64,000 nucleotides of DNA from PHAA01 sp022706565 (GTDB lineage: Bacteria > Bacillota > Syntrophomonadia > Syntrophomonadales > Syntrophomonadaceae), in assembly GCA_040769385.1 (NCBI GenBank), contig JAXGLD010000004.1, forward strand, positions 318,855 through 382,854. Direction: 5' to 3'. Below the pieces are notes generated by a model. That model was not told where the DNA came from, searched no databases, and saw nothing but the letters and a program-made list of their open reading frames with translations. Shown here one piece after another: positions 1-8,914 of this stretch (positions are counted from its first letter, which is position 1; the number at the start of each line of letters is the position of its first letter). A program made the position numbers and the translations under genes.

Positions 1-154
1 CCGGCAAGATGGTTATCCCCGACGGGCCGTACCTCTGCTTTATGGCCTTCAGGCTTTCAAACTCCACCGCATAACCCAGGGCGTCCCCCAGCGCCCCGCC
101 CAGCAGGCAGCCCCGGAAGTGGTCCTGATCACGTTTGCTATTGGCTCGCTTCAT
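1..154 (-). CDS. ADP-ribosylglycohydrolase family protein, N-terminal part (runs off the window)
   Basis: The minus-strand frame starting with ATG at 154 translates to a short basic leader followed by FRGCLLGGALGDALGY and AVEFES. This is the typical N-terminus of the DraG/ADP-ribosylglycohydrolase family, whose GDALG segment lies in the metal-binding active site. These enzymes remove ADP-ribose from modified proteins or nucleic acid. Two ATGs are close together at 160 and 154. The AGGAGG at about 164-169 is nine bases from the one at 154 and only three from the one at 160, so I chose 154. Only about 51 codons are present. A macro-domain protein further along (14140-15171) suggests that ADP-ribose turnover is a recurring theme, but no ADP-ribosyltransferase is visible here. 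Confidence 0.85.
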   Translation of the reverse strand, partial: MKRANSKRDQDHFRGCLLGGALGDALGYAVEFESLKAIKQRYGPSGITILP

Positions 155-342
155 TTGCATGCACCTCCTGAAATTCCTGGCTTCCAAGGCCTACCCTCAT
201 GGGTTGGCCCCAGCATTTTGGCATAACAGTAATCCAAAGTGGCAAATGCCATACCGCTGCACCTGCCTCTCGATTCGATTGCTCCCCAACGGAGTCCTGG
301 GTATGTTTACAAAATCATTGCAGAAATGAAAGCCCTGGCCTG

Positions 343-669
343 TTACTTACCAGGTCGACTGAGCCACGCTTCCAGTAATACGCCATAAACGATTCCGGCC
401 AGGAAACTGACATGGTCTTTAAACCCGGTGGAGCTGTAGAAAGCAAAAGAGACCAGCAGCCCGAGAACAGCTCCGCGCAGCATGGCTGTACCTCGGCCGG
501 TGGCCTTCCAGGGAGCCCCGATGACCAGGCCCATGACGACCCGGTTGTACCACAGCGCGAACACGAATACCGCTGAAGCGGTGAATCCGGAGCGGATATA
601 AGCTCCCACCACACAGACCAGTCCCAGCACAACCCCGCCAATAAGAGCTTCCTTCATCCTCTCGCTCAT
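343..669 (-). CDS. small integral membrane protein, 108 aa
   Basis: I do not recognise a named family. The protein has about four hydrophobic stretches (roughly residues 8-25, 30-50, 64-82 and 87-101) separated by short polar loops such as APWKATGRG, and it ends in a short basic tail. It is therefore probably a small multi-pass cytoplasmic membrane protein. An in-frame extension reaches position 774, but a GGGGAGGGG ribosome binding site lies just before the ATG at 669, so the shorter form is chosen. It is a single gene, separated from the glycosylase-like gene upstream (start 1568) by an unrelated gap, and its context gives no function. Confidence 0.7.
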   Translation of the reverse strand: MSERMKEALIGGVVLGLVCVVGAYIRSGFTASAVFVFALWYNRVVMGLVIGAPWKATGRGTAMLRGAVLGLLVSFAFYSSTGFKDHVSFLAGIVYGVLLEAWLSRPGK

Positions 670-839
670 GCTGACCCCTCCCCGTTCCACGGCCATCCGT
701 GACTTTTTCCCCAGTATACCATTGCCCGGTTGGGTAAGGCTATGGCAGTGAAGTTGAAGCTTTTGGGCCTGCATAGACTGGTGAAGGCGGAAGCGTTTGT
801 GAGCAGCTTGGCCCCGTTATTGGGGGATACTTGTTTATC

Positions 840-1568
840 TCAGCTTGGGATTTTTGCTAGTTCGGAAATTGCCATGGGTATGATTTCATCTCTAAACTTC
901 TTCGGCCAGGGGTTTCGGGCAGAAGCCTTCATGATGATCCCCGGGTGAGGCAAACATATTACGCTGGTATCTTTTCCCCCTAAATTCAGAGTCCGAATCC
1001 TCCCGTCGAGATACGATTTGGCTTTGATTTCACTGATACCAAATATTATTGAAGTCACCTCGACACCCAAAAGAAATGCTGCTTTCGGATTCGCCAACCG
1101 CACTTCTTCTTCCAGCCAGACCAGACTCTTTTCCGCATACTCTTTGAATCGGGATCTGTTTTCGATGACTTCTACACCGAGTTGATGATACCGCCGCGTA
1201 TGTCCTTCCTTAAACAGAAACACCTTGACCAAGTCGGTTATCCAGCATTCAGACCGTGAAATGCCTAGGGGAGCAAGATAATTCTGCTCCAACTCAACCC
1301 CCGAGGGGATACTCCTTACCCTTGATCCGTCGAAGTAAGATTCAGAGGAGAAGGGCGAGTCGTTATCGTATAGGGGAACGTCGGGAATTCCTTTTACAGT
1401 AAAGAATTTGGCCGAGGGATAGGCGCCAACAATCATATACCCGTTGACTGCGGTTTCGATGGGCACGAGTACGTTGACCGGATTTCCGTATAGGTATGTG
1501 TAGGATTTATCCAGGCACAGCGAAGCCTTATACTCCGCAAAACATCTCTTCTGATATCTTTTGATCAT
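840..1568 (-). CDS. uracil-DNA glycosylase superfamily-like protein
   Basis: The 242-aa protein has the two signature regions of the UDG superfamily. One is a GAYPSAKF segment near residues 48-55, in the place of the water-activating motif (GxxPG). The other is an HPGII segment near residue 206, corresponding to the HPS minor-groove loop. Between them are SECWITDLVK and LLGVEV, which fit the core strands of the fold. UDG-like enzymes cut modified or wrong bases from DNA by flipping the base. The start is ATG at 1568, preceded by GGGAGGG; an in-frame GTG at 1583 lies inside that site. It sits before another glycosylase-like gene (1667-2413), so it may act in repair or in attack on modified phage DNA. 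Substrate unknown. Confidence 0.7.
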   Translation of the reverse strand: MIKRYQKRCFAEYKASLCLDKSYTYLYGNPVNVLVPIETAVNGYMIVGAYPSAKFFTVKGIPDVPLYDNDSPFSSESYFDGSRVRSIPSGVELEQNYLAPLGISRSECWITDLVKVFLFKEGHTRRYHQLGVEVIENRSRFKEYAEKSLVWLEEEVRLANPKAAFLLGVEVTSIIFGISEIKAKSYLDGRIRTLNLGGKDTSVICLPHPGIIMKASARNPWPKKFRDEIIPMAISELAKIPS

Positions 1569-1666
1569 GATAAACCCTCCCACCCTTGGTATTTTTCATG
1601 AGTGCCGCGGTGGATGGTAACAACTAATTACTGATAATTTGTTCGCTCGATACGGTCCCAGGCCAA

Positions 1667-2413
1667 TCAAATGTCCATCTGTTTTTCCCCGCAAAATCCC
1701 TGAATACTGCACAGGTGGCAAAGGGGATTCTTGCTTAGACATATGCCCATCTCCCCCACTTGCCCATACCCGACAAAGATGATATCGATATATCTTATAG
1801 GATGACCTGTAGCCTCGCTAAATCTTTTTCCCTGTTCCACCGCTTCATGGATCTGTTTCTCGTTTTGTATTAAACCCAATCTACTGAAAATCCGGGTAAT
1901 CACTCGATCGGGCTTGAGTACATCCGCTCCGATGTCCGTCAGGAAATGATAAGAGGTTATCTGCCCCATATGAGCGAATCGCTTTTTGATATCCTCGTAC
2001 AAACACTCAGTGTTTTCGAATGAATCCAGGTAGCCTTTAAAAGACCCCGCTTCCCCCACTATCTCCCTAAATACCTGCGCATTTTTGACGCATGCTCGAA
2101 TCTTGCGTTCGTTTCTAATCATAGCAGTATCATTCATTATTGCCTGAATACTTTCTTCATCATAGTCTGCTACCTTATGGTAATCACTGAAGTAACTATC
2201 TATAATTTCTAGATGATCAGTGACCGTTTCCGCTCGGAAACCTGCGTAAAAAATAATATGGACTAGCTTTCTGTAATAATCGGAATCGCTGAATTCACGT
2301 TCGTGAAGCTCCTTCCACTTCATGCCCCAAGCTTCGAATTCCGGTAAGGATAGACCGCTGCGTTCAAGTCTGCTCTGTTCCACCAGATCAAAAACCTCTT
2401 TGTACGGAAACAT
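1667..2413 (-). CDS. Tag/HhH-GPD-like DNA glycosylase with C-terminal 4Fe-4S motif
   Basis: The 248-aa protein resembles 3-methyladenine DNA glycosylase I in its middle: an AGFRAETV segment, MIRNERKIRACVKNA, then a helix-hairpin-helix-like stretch (residues about 150-176) ending in KPDRVITRIF, where the Asp would be catalytic. Unlike classical Tag, which uses zinc, its C-terminus carries Cys residues spaced CX6CX2CX5C (about residues 227-243). This is exactly the endonuclease III/MutY iron-sulphur spacing. The start is ATG at 2413 with GGGGAGG eight bases upstream. It lies 39 bases after the Sel1 gene and is probably cotranscribed with it. A decayed copy of its 3' part is found at about 39884-40000, beside cassette copy B. 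Confidence 0.75.
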   Translation of the reverse strand: MFPYKEVFDLVEQSRLERSGLSLPEFEAWGMKWKELHEREFSDSDYYRKLVHIIFYAGFRAETVTDHLEIIDSYFSDYHKVADYDEESIQAIMNDTAMIRNERKIRACVKNAQVFREIVGEAGSFKGYLDSFENTECLYEDIKKRFAHMGQITSYHFLTDIGADVLKPDRVITRIFSRLGLIQNEKQIHEAVEQGKRFSEATGHPIRYIDIIFVGYGQVGEMGICLSKNPLCHLCSIQGFCGEKQMDI

Positions 2414-2452
2414 AACAATGGCCTCCCCAAGATTTCTTTTATTAATCAGAGA

Positions 2453-3415
2453 TCAGGATTTCATATTTCGATCGACAAACCTGGCCAAGTACATCGTCGC
2501 TTCCTCGGCTTCCTTAGCCTTGGCATACCAGTATTCAGCCCTTTTGGAATCCTGTTTGACACCCAGTCCCTTCTCGTACATGGCCCCAAGATTATTCATG
2601 GCGTTGGGTTCCCGGGCGACTGCCCCTTTCTTATACCAATGAATGGCCTGCCTGTAATCTTGCTCCACCACCAAGCCCTGTTCGTAGAACCATCCGACAT
2701 TCACGTAAGCCAGGGTATCGCCTCCTTCGGCCGCCTTGAGGTAACAGTACAGGGCCTTCTCGTTGTCGGCTTCCACACCCTCACCCTTACCGTACATTGA
2801 ACCGAGATTAAGCATACAATGGGGATCCCCACTAACCGCACCCATCTCATAGAAATATAGGGCTGCATCTAGGTTCTTCTCGAAATGATACCCGTTTTGA
2901 AAATAGAGTCCCATATAGAAGAAACCTTCCAAGTACCCGGCCAGCGCCAGTTCCCTATATAGTAAGGCCGCTTTCCGGTAGTTCTTTCTGGCTCCATGCC
3001 CGTAGTGATACATGTTTCCCAGGTTCAATTTAGCCTTGGAATCCCCCAGTTCAGCCGCCTGCTGGTACCATTTCAGGGCGCCCTTGTAATCCGGGTTGCC
3101 GTCCTCATCCAGTCCATACTCTTCACATATGTTGCCCAGGTTTATCATGGCGATGGTCTCGCCCTTTTCGGCAGCTTTGGTAAACGATTCGATGGCCTTC
3201 TTGAGGTTACGCCTCACCCCCAGACCGTTAAGGTACAGCCAACCCATGTTGTTCATCGCCAGGCTGCTACCCTCGTCACTGGCTAGTTTGTACATCTCCA
3301 TGGCCTTGCCATAATCCTGGTCTAAACCCTGCCCCTTCTCCAGCTTGTAGCCCATATCTAGTAACAACTTTGCATATTCCGGGTCAACTTGCCGCTCCTT
3401 GGTCCCATCTTTCAT
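2453..3415 (-). CDS. Sel1-like (TPR-type) repeat protein
   Basis: The 320-aa protein consists of about eight consecutive Sel1-like repeats of 36 residues. They follow the pattern A-x-N-L/M-G-x-x-Y-x-x-G-x-G-V-x-x-(D/N)-x-x-K-A with paired helices. Such solenoids act as protein-protein scaffolds; there is no signal peptide, so it is probably cytoplasmic. The ATG at 3415 follows AGGAGGT by six bases. The Tag-like glycosylase follows downstream in the same orientation. A conserved motif found before three minus-strand genes lies 52 bases upstream of its start (3467-3486). A specific partner cannot be deduced. Confidence 0.88.
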   Translation of the reverse strand: MKDGTKERQVDPEYAKLLLDMGYKLEKGQGLDQDYGKAMEMYKLASDEGSSLAMNNMGWLYLNGLGVRRNLKKAIESFTKAAEKGETIAMINLGNICEEYGLDEDGNPDYKGALKWYQQAAELGDSKAKLNLGNMYHYGHGARKNYRKAALLYRELALAGYLEGFFYMGLYFQNGYHFEKNLDAALYFYEMGAVSGDPHCMLNLGSMYGKGEGVEADNEKALYCYLKAAEGGDTLAYVNVGWFYEQGLVVEQDYRQAIHWYKKGAVAREPNAMNNLGAMYEKGLGVKQDSKRAEYWYAKAKEAEEATMYLARFVDRNMKS

Positions 3416-3466
3416 ATCAACACCTCCTGTCTTTCGTCATCCATAAGACACTAAATGCCCGCCCCA

Positions 3467-3486
3467 GCCCCGATATTTGTCCACAT
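3467..3486 (-). promoter_or_regulatory. conserved upstream motif, copy 1 (before the Sel1 gene)
   Basis: Read on the minus strand, this site is ATGTGGACAAATATCGGGGC. Near-identical sites occur at 18241-18259 and 23984-24002. Each lies 46-87 bases upstream of a minus-strand start codon in intergenic DNA. The TGGACA core looks like a promoter -35 box, or the whole could be an operator for a shared regulator. The function is inferred only from position and conservation. Confidence 0.4.
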
Positions 3487-3678
3487 CAAATCTCTTGGCT
3501 TTACCTTAATTTCCCTTGCCTAATTTTGTCAACATAATCTTAGGGATGAAAAGACGCAGGATTTACCGCGAATCCTATCTGAAGAATTACAGGAATACGA
3601 AAAAATGTGGAGAATGATTGATACAGGATTTGACAACTCCAGGTGAAAATTAGCAGCTAGACATGGGGGGCTACGGAT
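3487..3678. other. divergent intergenic region with a short coding relic
   Basis: This is the region between the minus-strand Sel1 gene and the plus-strand KAP gene. About 3526-3645 on the plus strand reads as a 40-codon open stretch ending in a stop, with a Glu-rich helical segment (ILSEELQEYEKMW). It has no start codon, so it may be the 3' relic of a lost gene. Nothing else can be named. Confidence 0.3.
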
Positions 3679-5466
3679 ATGTACTGTAATAACATGCGGG
3701 GGACGACTGATAAACCGATCGAAAATATATCGGACGACTTTTTTAAGGTTCAACGGTACATTAACGGATTAAGCCAGTTTATTGTCCAGTGTGATACCCC
3801 GATGACGATCGCCATCCAGGGGGATTGGGGCAGCGGCAAGACCAGCATGATGAATATGATCAAGCAATGTCTGGGAGAACAAGTGGTGCCGGTCTGGTTC
3901 AATACCTGGCAGTTTTCGCAATTCCGGCAAGACGATGATTTGCCGATATCCTTTCTCACCAGTCTGGTCGAGACATTCGGTAAAGACAACCAGGAGAGCC
4001 GCAAACTATTTACTTTAAGCAAAGCCATTCGCACTGCCAAAGTATTGACAATCGCCGCTGCGGAGGCGGTAGCGGGCACCGTGACTGCAGAAGCGCTGGA
4101 GACTAGTCTTAATAAGAATATTGCCGGTGAGGCCAATCTCGATATGGCCCGAACAATCAGTAAATTAAAAGAGCAATACCAGGCAGCCGTTAATGAAACC
4201 CTACAGAAGAACCGAAAGGATAGGATTGTTGTCTTCGTCGATGACCTGGACCGACTCCACCCCGCCAAGGCGGTCGAACTGCTGGAAGTCTTAAAGGTGT
4301 TCCTGGACTGCGACAATTGCGTATATGTGTTGGCCATCGACTATGATGTTGTCACCCAGGGCATCAAGCAGAAATACGGCGATCTGATCGGAGAAGCCAA
4401 GGGCAAGAGCTTTTTTGACAAAATCATTCAGGTACCTTTTAAGATGCCAGTAGCGCAGTACGCAATAAAAACCTATATAAGCAAAACGCTGGGGCAGATC
4501 GATATTAACATAGAAGATGGTGATCTGGACTCATATGTCAATCTCATTCAAACCTCGATCGGATACAATCCCCGCAGCATGAAACGTCTCTTCAACGCCT
4601 ATCTGCTGCTGACCAGTATTGCAATTGATGATTCCATGAACAATGACCTTAGCAAGAAAATCCTTTTTGCGGTCCTCTGCATGCAGTTGTCTTTTGAGAA
4701 GCTCTACAATTACATAGTTAGCAACACCAACATCATTAACAGTGATACTTTGAATAAACTAGCCAATGGGAGCCACCTGCTCCATGACAAAGAGTTCCAG
4801 AACCTCAAGGAAGCTATTCCGTTGACTGACGACACCGAAATCAAGCAAATAGCAAGATTCATGAGTAATTTCAATGCCATCATCGATAAAGACTGTAATC
4901 AGGATCTTTCCGATGAAGAAATCGATGTCCTAAAGAATGTGTTGGGTTTTTCAACCATAACATCAGCGATTGAAGCCGCTGTAGAGAGCGACGACAGTGA
5001 AAAGCGTAAGTATCGGGCACTCAATAGAAGAGTCATTAAAAAGGTAAACGAACGGCTGACAAATAAGTATGGCAAAAAGACCGGATTTACAGTCTATCAA
5101 AGCAACAGCGACCGGGGAGAGGATCTCAAGTTCCATTACGCTGTTGGCATTCAGGAATTACAGGCGGATAGCGGTATTTTCGATATAGAGTACAAGATTC
5201 AGACCGATCTTGGTTCCAAGAAATCCACTTTGCGTATCGATTTCTACCCAATCAAAAACATGAAAACTGAGAAGTTGTTCGGTCTCCTGGCAAATCTTAA
5301 AGAGATGGGATTCCAATATGAAGAGGATTCTGTGTGGAAACAGTATGATGAATTCATCGACAGTTTTGATGAGAGAGAGCTGGAGAGGTATCTCCACAGG
5401 CAAGTTGTTGGCGTGGTCGATACAATAAAAGCAAATGGAGAAATCTCCTGGCGCCATATTACCTAG
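3679..5466 (+). CDS. KAP family P-loop NTPase
   Basis: The 595-aa protein opens with a P-loop GDWGSGKTS (about residues 47-55). Walker B is VVFVDDLDRL, near residue 184, followed by ELLEVLKVFLD and VLAIDYDVV. This set is characteristic of KAP NTPases, a STAND-like group often membrane-linked and implicated in phage exclusion. An Ala-rich hydrophobic stretch around residues 115-140 sits where other members carry their membrane insertion, but it is weak. The C-terminal third (after about 440) is a separate alpha/beta domain I do not recognise. The start is ATG at 3679 behind a GGGGGG run. The last 36 bases of the gene plus 14 bases of flank are copied as a scar at 18280-18329. The gene is convergent with the remnants at 5516. 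Confidence 0.88.
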   Translation: MYCNNMRGTTDKPIENISDDFFKVQRYINGLSQFIVQCDTPMTIAIQGDWGSGKTSMMNMIKQCLGEQVVPVWFNTWQFSQFRQDDDLPISFLTSLVETFGKDNQESRKLFTLSKAIRTAKVLTIAAAEAVAGTVTAEALETSLNKNIAGEANLDMARTISKLKEQYQAAVNETLQKNRKDRIVVFVDDLDRLHPAKAVELLEVLKVFLDCDNCVYVLAIDYDVVTQGIKQKYGDLIGEAKGKSFFDKIIQVPFKMPVAQYAIKTYISKTLGQIDINIEDGDLDSYVNLIQTSIGYNPRSMKRLFNAYLLLTSIAIDDSMNNDLSKKILFAVLCMQLSFEKLYNYIVSNTNIINSDTLNKLANGSHLLHDKEFQNLKEAIPLTDDTEIKQIARFMSNFNAIIDKDCNQDLSDEEIDVLKNVLGFSTITSAIEAAVESDDSEKRKYRALNRRVIKKVNERLTNKYGKKTGFTVYQSNSDRGEDLKFHYAVGIQELQADSGIFDIEYKIQTDLGSKKSTLRIDFYPIKNMKTEKLFGLLANLKEMGFQYEEDSVWKQYDEFIDSFDERELERYLHRQVVGVVDTIKANGEISWRHIT

Positions 5467-5515
5467 TATGCTGTCAGTTGCTGTATAGCTCAGCACTCAG
5501 TCCCGCCTTCTAGGT

Positions 5516-5819
5516 CTAAAGTGTTAGCTCCGATGGCAAACCCTCAATCTCTACGGATGATTCGATTTTAACCAGAATGCCTTTTTCGTTCGGTTTGGGA
5601 TTATAGGTACGGTTATCCCGGGGATAGAACCGGCTTACTTCATCGGGCTGGGCTTTGACATGACTGGCAATGGCTCCTTCAATCAGCTTGCGTTCATACT
5701 ATCCAGTTTGTAGAGGAGCGACAAAAATATTTATCGACTCAACATAGTTGAGGATCTTCGGCGCCAGCTCCACGTATCTCTCAACGAAATCATTCAGCTT
5801 ATCCTGAGTCTCTTTTCTC
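5516..5819 (-). pseudogene. remnant of the GIY-YIG-like gene (third cassette copy)
   Basis: This stretch is a close nucleotide match to the 3' half of the genes at 17100-17675 and 38700-39275, including the downstream sequence TTCTAGGTCTAAAG shared with the 38.7-kb copy. A conserved Trp codon (TGG in the intact copies, in the motif TGWYER) is TAG here. The match stops abruptly at about 5819, where unrelated helicase-type sequence begins. It is therefore both nonsense-mutated and truncated, and not functional. It lies directly after the KAP gene, which gives the ancestral neighbour order of the cassette. Confidence 0.85.
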
Positions 5820-6541
5820 AAAAATATAACTCAGGCAGGATTGGGGCGCTGGCGTATCGTCAGGCATAAACCGGCGCGGGAAGGGATTTTCCAAACCTAC
5901 CACTGGATCCTGGGCTAAAACCACGCTCTGCACCTGAAACTTCTCCAGGAAACTGAAGGCCAGCGGAGAAAAATCCAGCTGGTCTGGGATGAGCAGCAAA
6001 CGGGATTGGGGAGCACTTGCCGGGTCAGGCAAAAGACCGATGGCCCGCCTGAATATCTCAGCCTCGTCAAGCAGGAGCTGGGCTTCCAGTTCCAGATCGT
6101 AGAGATTAAAGATCGACTTCAGCTCAATGCCTTTTTGCTGGTCAACGAAAAAGTCAGGCTTTATATTTGCGGCATCGATTCCAGCCAGGCGCAGCTCACG
6201 GATTGATCGCAGCAGCATGCCGCTCAGCTGCCCGGCCTCACTGATGATCTCGAAATATTTCAGTTCGCCCGATTTTCCATGGCCGCAATGATCTGATCCA
6301 AGATGGTGAGACACTGGAACGGTTGGCCACTTGCAGGCCCCGCCGGATTAGATCCGGCTCAACCACGTCCAGGGCGAGCCCTAATGGGGTTACCGGGCGC
6401 AGGTTAAGCCAGGGCGTCCCCTTCCTGGCAAGTCCGTCCATTAGCTGGTATCCGTACGAGCGTGACCGCACCAGTAGCAGCTTCTCCTTTAACGGGTCAC
6501 TTACGGACAGCTGCGGCCAACTCTTGCAGCAGAATGTTCAT
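5820..6541 (-). pseudogene. remnant resembling the N-terminal part of an AddB-like helicase-nuclease
   Basis: Three reading frames carry one continuous protein. It begins at an ATG at 6541 (MNILLQELAAAVRK), shifts to a frame with LLLVRSRSYGYQLMDGLA, and then shifts near 6300 to one with YFEIISEAGQLSG and LLIPDQLDFSPLAF. The style fits the N-terminal region of AddB/RexB-like recombination helicase-nucleases, which process DNA ends, but this assignment is from general resemblance. Two frameshifts and loss of the whole 3' part at the 5819 junction make it a pseudogene. It begins only seven bases after the EVE gene stop, so it was once the next gene in that operon. Confidence 0.55.
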
Positions 6542-6547
6542 GTGGAC

Positions 6548-7882
6548 TTAAAATACGTTCCAAATATCATCAAAACGCTCAGGATCGACTATTTCAACCT
6601 TGATGTCTAACTCTTGGAGGGCTTCTTTTAACCATGGCGGGATGTCCAGATCCCCTCCCCCTTGGAATATCAATTTTTTACCCTTGAACTCATTAGGATT
6701 TTTCCTTATTTGTGCCAGTAATTTACGAAGCTCTTTATCAAATTCGTCTTGGCTATAGCCTTTGTTGCCTTTGATCTTGATTGGGATGTCGGATTTAAGA
6801 ACTAATGGACCTCCCTCTTTTGAATTAGCTAAATCTTGAATAATCCTTCCCTGCAAACTTCCGCAATCGAATTCAAAGAATATAGTAATACCTAGGTCAA
6901 TGCACAAATCAATGAACCATTGCGGTAATGGGGTCCCCCCCAATTTAAATACCAATAGAATAGGGGCATTGGGATTATCTACTCTAAGGTCTTTTAATAA
7001 CCGGGCAACCTCTTCTAGAAAGATATCAGAGTGAATATGCTTCTGAATACCGTCCAGGGATGCAATCTGCACGGTCATTATTTTACCTAATGATACCCTT
7101 ACAGAAACACCATGGATGTTCCGTTTATGAGATCCATGGATCTCATCTGTAATCCCTAATTCCCGGCACTTATCAATAAAGCTCTGGGGTATTATAAACT
7201 GGCCTCCTGGCTCAAAGCCCAATGTAATTGTAAAGTTATCCAACCCCAACATATCAATTATTTTTTCAAGTTTGTCTAAGAATAGTCTTAAATCTGTCTC
7301 AAAATCATCTTGGCCATAGTCTTTATCAGCAGGATTGATTTGAACTAAAATCAAAATGTGAGATGAATTGAAGGTGAAGCGCCCGATGATACTTCTTGCT
7401 TTAATATCTAATAAATCTTCATAATCATAATAATACAAGTTTTTAAGGTATTCAGATGTCCTCAAAAAAACGGGTTCCTTTTTTGCACAGTCTAGTAGTT
7501 GAAAAAATTCAACGTCCATAATTTCATATATCGTAGCGTTGGATCTCATTCTAACTGGAACCATGCTGTTCAGCGGCTCGAAGTTACTCATAGCTTCCAT
7601 GGTTAAGGGGCCGATATCACTTATATATTTCAGTGTGATGCCTTTTACCCCTGTTGAATTATCATGTAGTGGTTCTACTACCTCGCCTCTAGCAACAATA
7701 GCACTTGCAGGGGCACCCTCGTAGAATAATACCTGGTCTCCACGTTGAGCCTTTTCAAAGCAGGAATAGATTTTTCTTTTGTTTCCTTTTTGGTTCAGAC
7801 TCTCAAAAAATTCTGTGCCTTTTAACCGGATTTCATCAACTTTCCATTCCTTCGGATTAGTAGACACCCAAAAATAATTCAT
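6548..7882 (-). CDS. EVE-domain protein with three C-terminal repeats
   Basis: The N-terminal ~140 residues match the EVE fold (PUA-like): it starts MNYFWVSTNPKEW and includes RGDQVLFYEGAP and IVARGEVVE. EVE domains bind modified bases such as 5-methylcytosine or hydroxymethylcytosine and are often fused to restriction nucleases. The remaining 300 residues are unusual. They hold three divergent copies of a ~65-residue unit at about 175-244, 267-333 and 365-426. Each unit is a beta strand, a helix with a D/E-F-x-x-x-L pattern, a strand ending near GG, then P-x-W/F and a helix ending L-G/D-I. The start is ATG at 7882 behind AGGTGG, rather than the longer frame to 7936. It is probably in an operon with the TPR gene. 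The repeat domain is unknown to me. Confidence 0.75.
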   Translation of the reverse strand: MNYFWVSTNPKEWKVDEIRLKGTEFFESLNQKGNKRKIYSCFEKAQRGDQVLFYEGAPASAIVARGEVVEPLHDNSTGVKGITLKYISDIGPLTMEAMSNFEPLNSMVPVRMRSNATIYEIMDVEFFQLLDCAKKEPVFLRTSEYLKNLYYYDYEDLLDIKARSIIGRFTFNSSHILILVQINPADKDYGQDDFETDLRLFLDKLEKIIDMLGLDNFTITLGFEPGGQFIIPQSFIDKCRELGITDEIHGSHKRNIHGVSVRVSLGKIMTVQIASLDGIQKHIHSDIFLEEVARLLKDLRVDNPNAPILLVFKLGGTPLPQWFIDLCIDLGITIFFEFDCGSLQGRIIQDLANSKEGGPLVLKSDIPIKIKGNKGYSQDEFDKELRKLLAQIRKNPNEFKGKKLIFQGGGDLDIPPWLKEALQELDIKVEIVDPERFDDIWNVF

Positions 7883-7968
7883 ACACCCACCTGCCTTCCG
7901 ACTATTTTTGCCATTATCTTCTATAACGATCATCAAAATCCTCTTGGATCGACACAGATTATTCCATT

Positions 7969-8871
7969 TTATTCCCTTAGATCACTGCCATCCAATTCCA
8001 GCTTTATCCTCAGGCGCTCCAAATCGCCCTTGACCTCATCTATCCTGCCATGACCTGGCTCCAAAGCCCATTCGTACTTTTCAAGGGCCATTTGGTACTG
8101 CTCCAGCGCCTCCACATACCTTCCCTGTTTTTCATACAGTTCAGCCAGCCAGCATAGGTTATGTGCGATGGATGAAGTGATGCCGGCGGGTTTGTGCTGT
8201 TTGGACTCCACCGCACTCTTGAGCATCGATTCAGCTTGATCATATTGTCCCAGTTCAGAATAAACGATCGCCAGACGATTTAAGACAAAATATACCCGAT
8301 CATGCTAAAGCCCATAAACCTCGCTCCGGATCCTAAGACAGCGTTCAAACAAAGGACGGGCCTTTTCATAGTCCTCTCTCTCCAGGTACATTTCCGCATA
8401 GGCAAACAGGGTGTCGGCTACCCTACCATGATCCGCCCCGTATACTCTCTCCTCCGATTGCAGGGTCCGGTCGTAGAAGTCTTCGGCAGTCTGCTCGTTC
8501 CCCTGGCATGAATGAAACCCGGCTAGTTCAGCCAGGATATCAGCTTCGGTGGGCCCATCGAATTGCAAAGTGCCCTCCAATATACGCAGAGCCTGCATCA
8601 GTAACTCCTCAACCCTCTGGTTTTCATCCATGGTTGAATAAATGCGGGCAAGCCCGCACAAAGGCGCGGCTAAAGCTGGGTGATTGACGCCGAACTCCCT
8701 CTCCCTGATCTGCAAAGCACTTCTATAAAACTTTTCCGCCTCTGAAAATTCGCATCTTATCCAACACTGTTTGGCCAGTTTCATATTTGTGAAGAAATCG
8801 CCGGGGCATTCTGCATCGAATTCGGCCATTTCCTCGAAATCATGGTCATCCCAATTGGTCGGTTGTGCCAT
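7969..8871 (-). pseudogene. tetratricopeptide repeat protein interrupted by an in-frame TAG
   Basis: A single reading frame of 300 codons codes for tandem ~42-residue TPRs with units such as AEKFYRSALQIRE, ARPLFERCLRIRSE and ALEQYQMALEKYE. These are typical of adaptor proteins. Codon TAG at 8305-8307 splits it into 188 aa and a second part; the frame continues without shift as HDRVYFVLNRLAIVYSE, which is normal TPR sequence. The start is ATG at 8871 with GGAGGG upstream. An internal restart at the ATG at 8226 could make the rest. It may be a simple nonsense mutation, a sequencing error, or suppressed TAG. It lies between the EVE gene and small unknown genes. Confidence 0.75.
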
Positions 8872-8914
8872 ACATGCCAGCCCTCCATTTCACATAGCAT
8901 TCGGCTAGTTAAGT

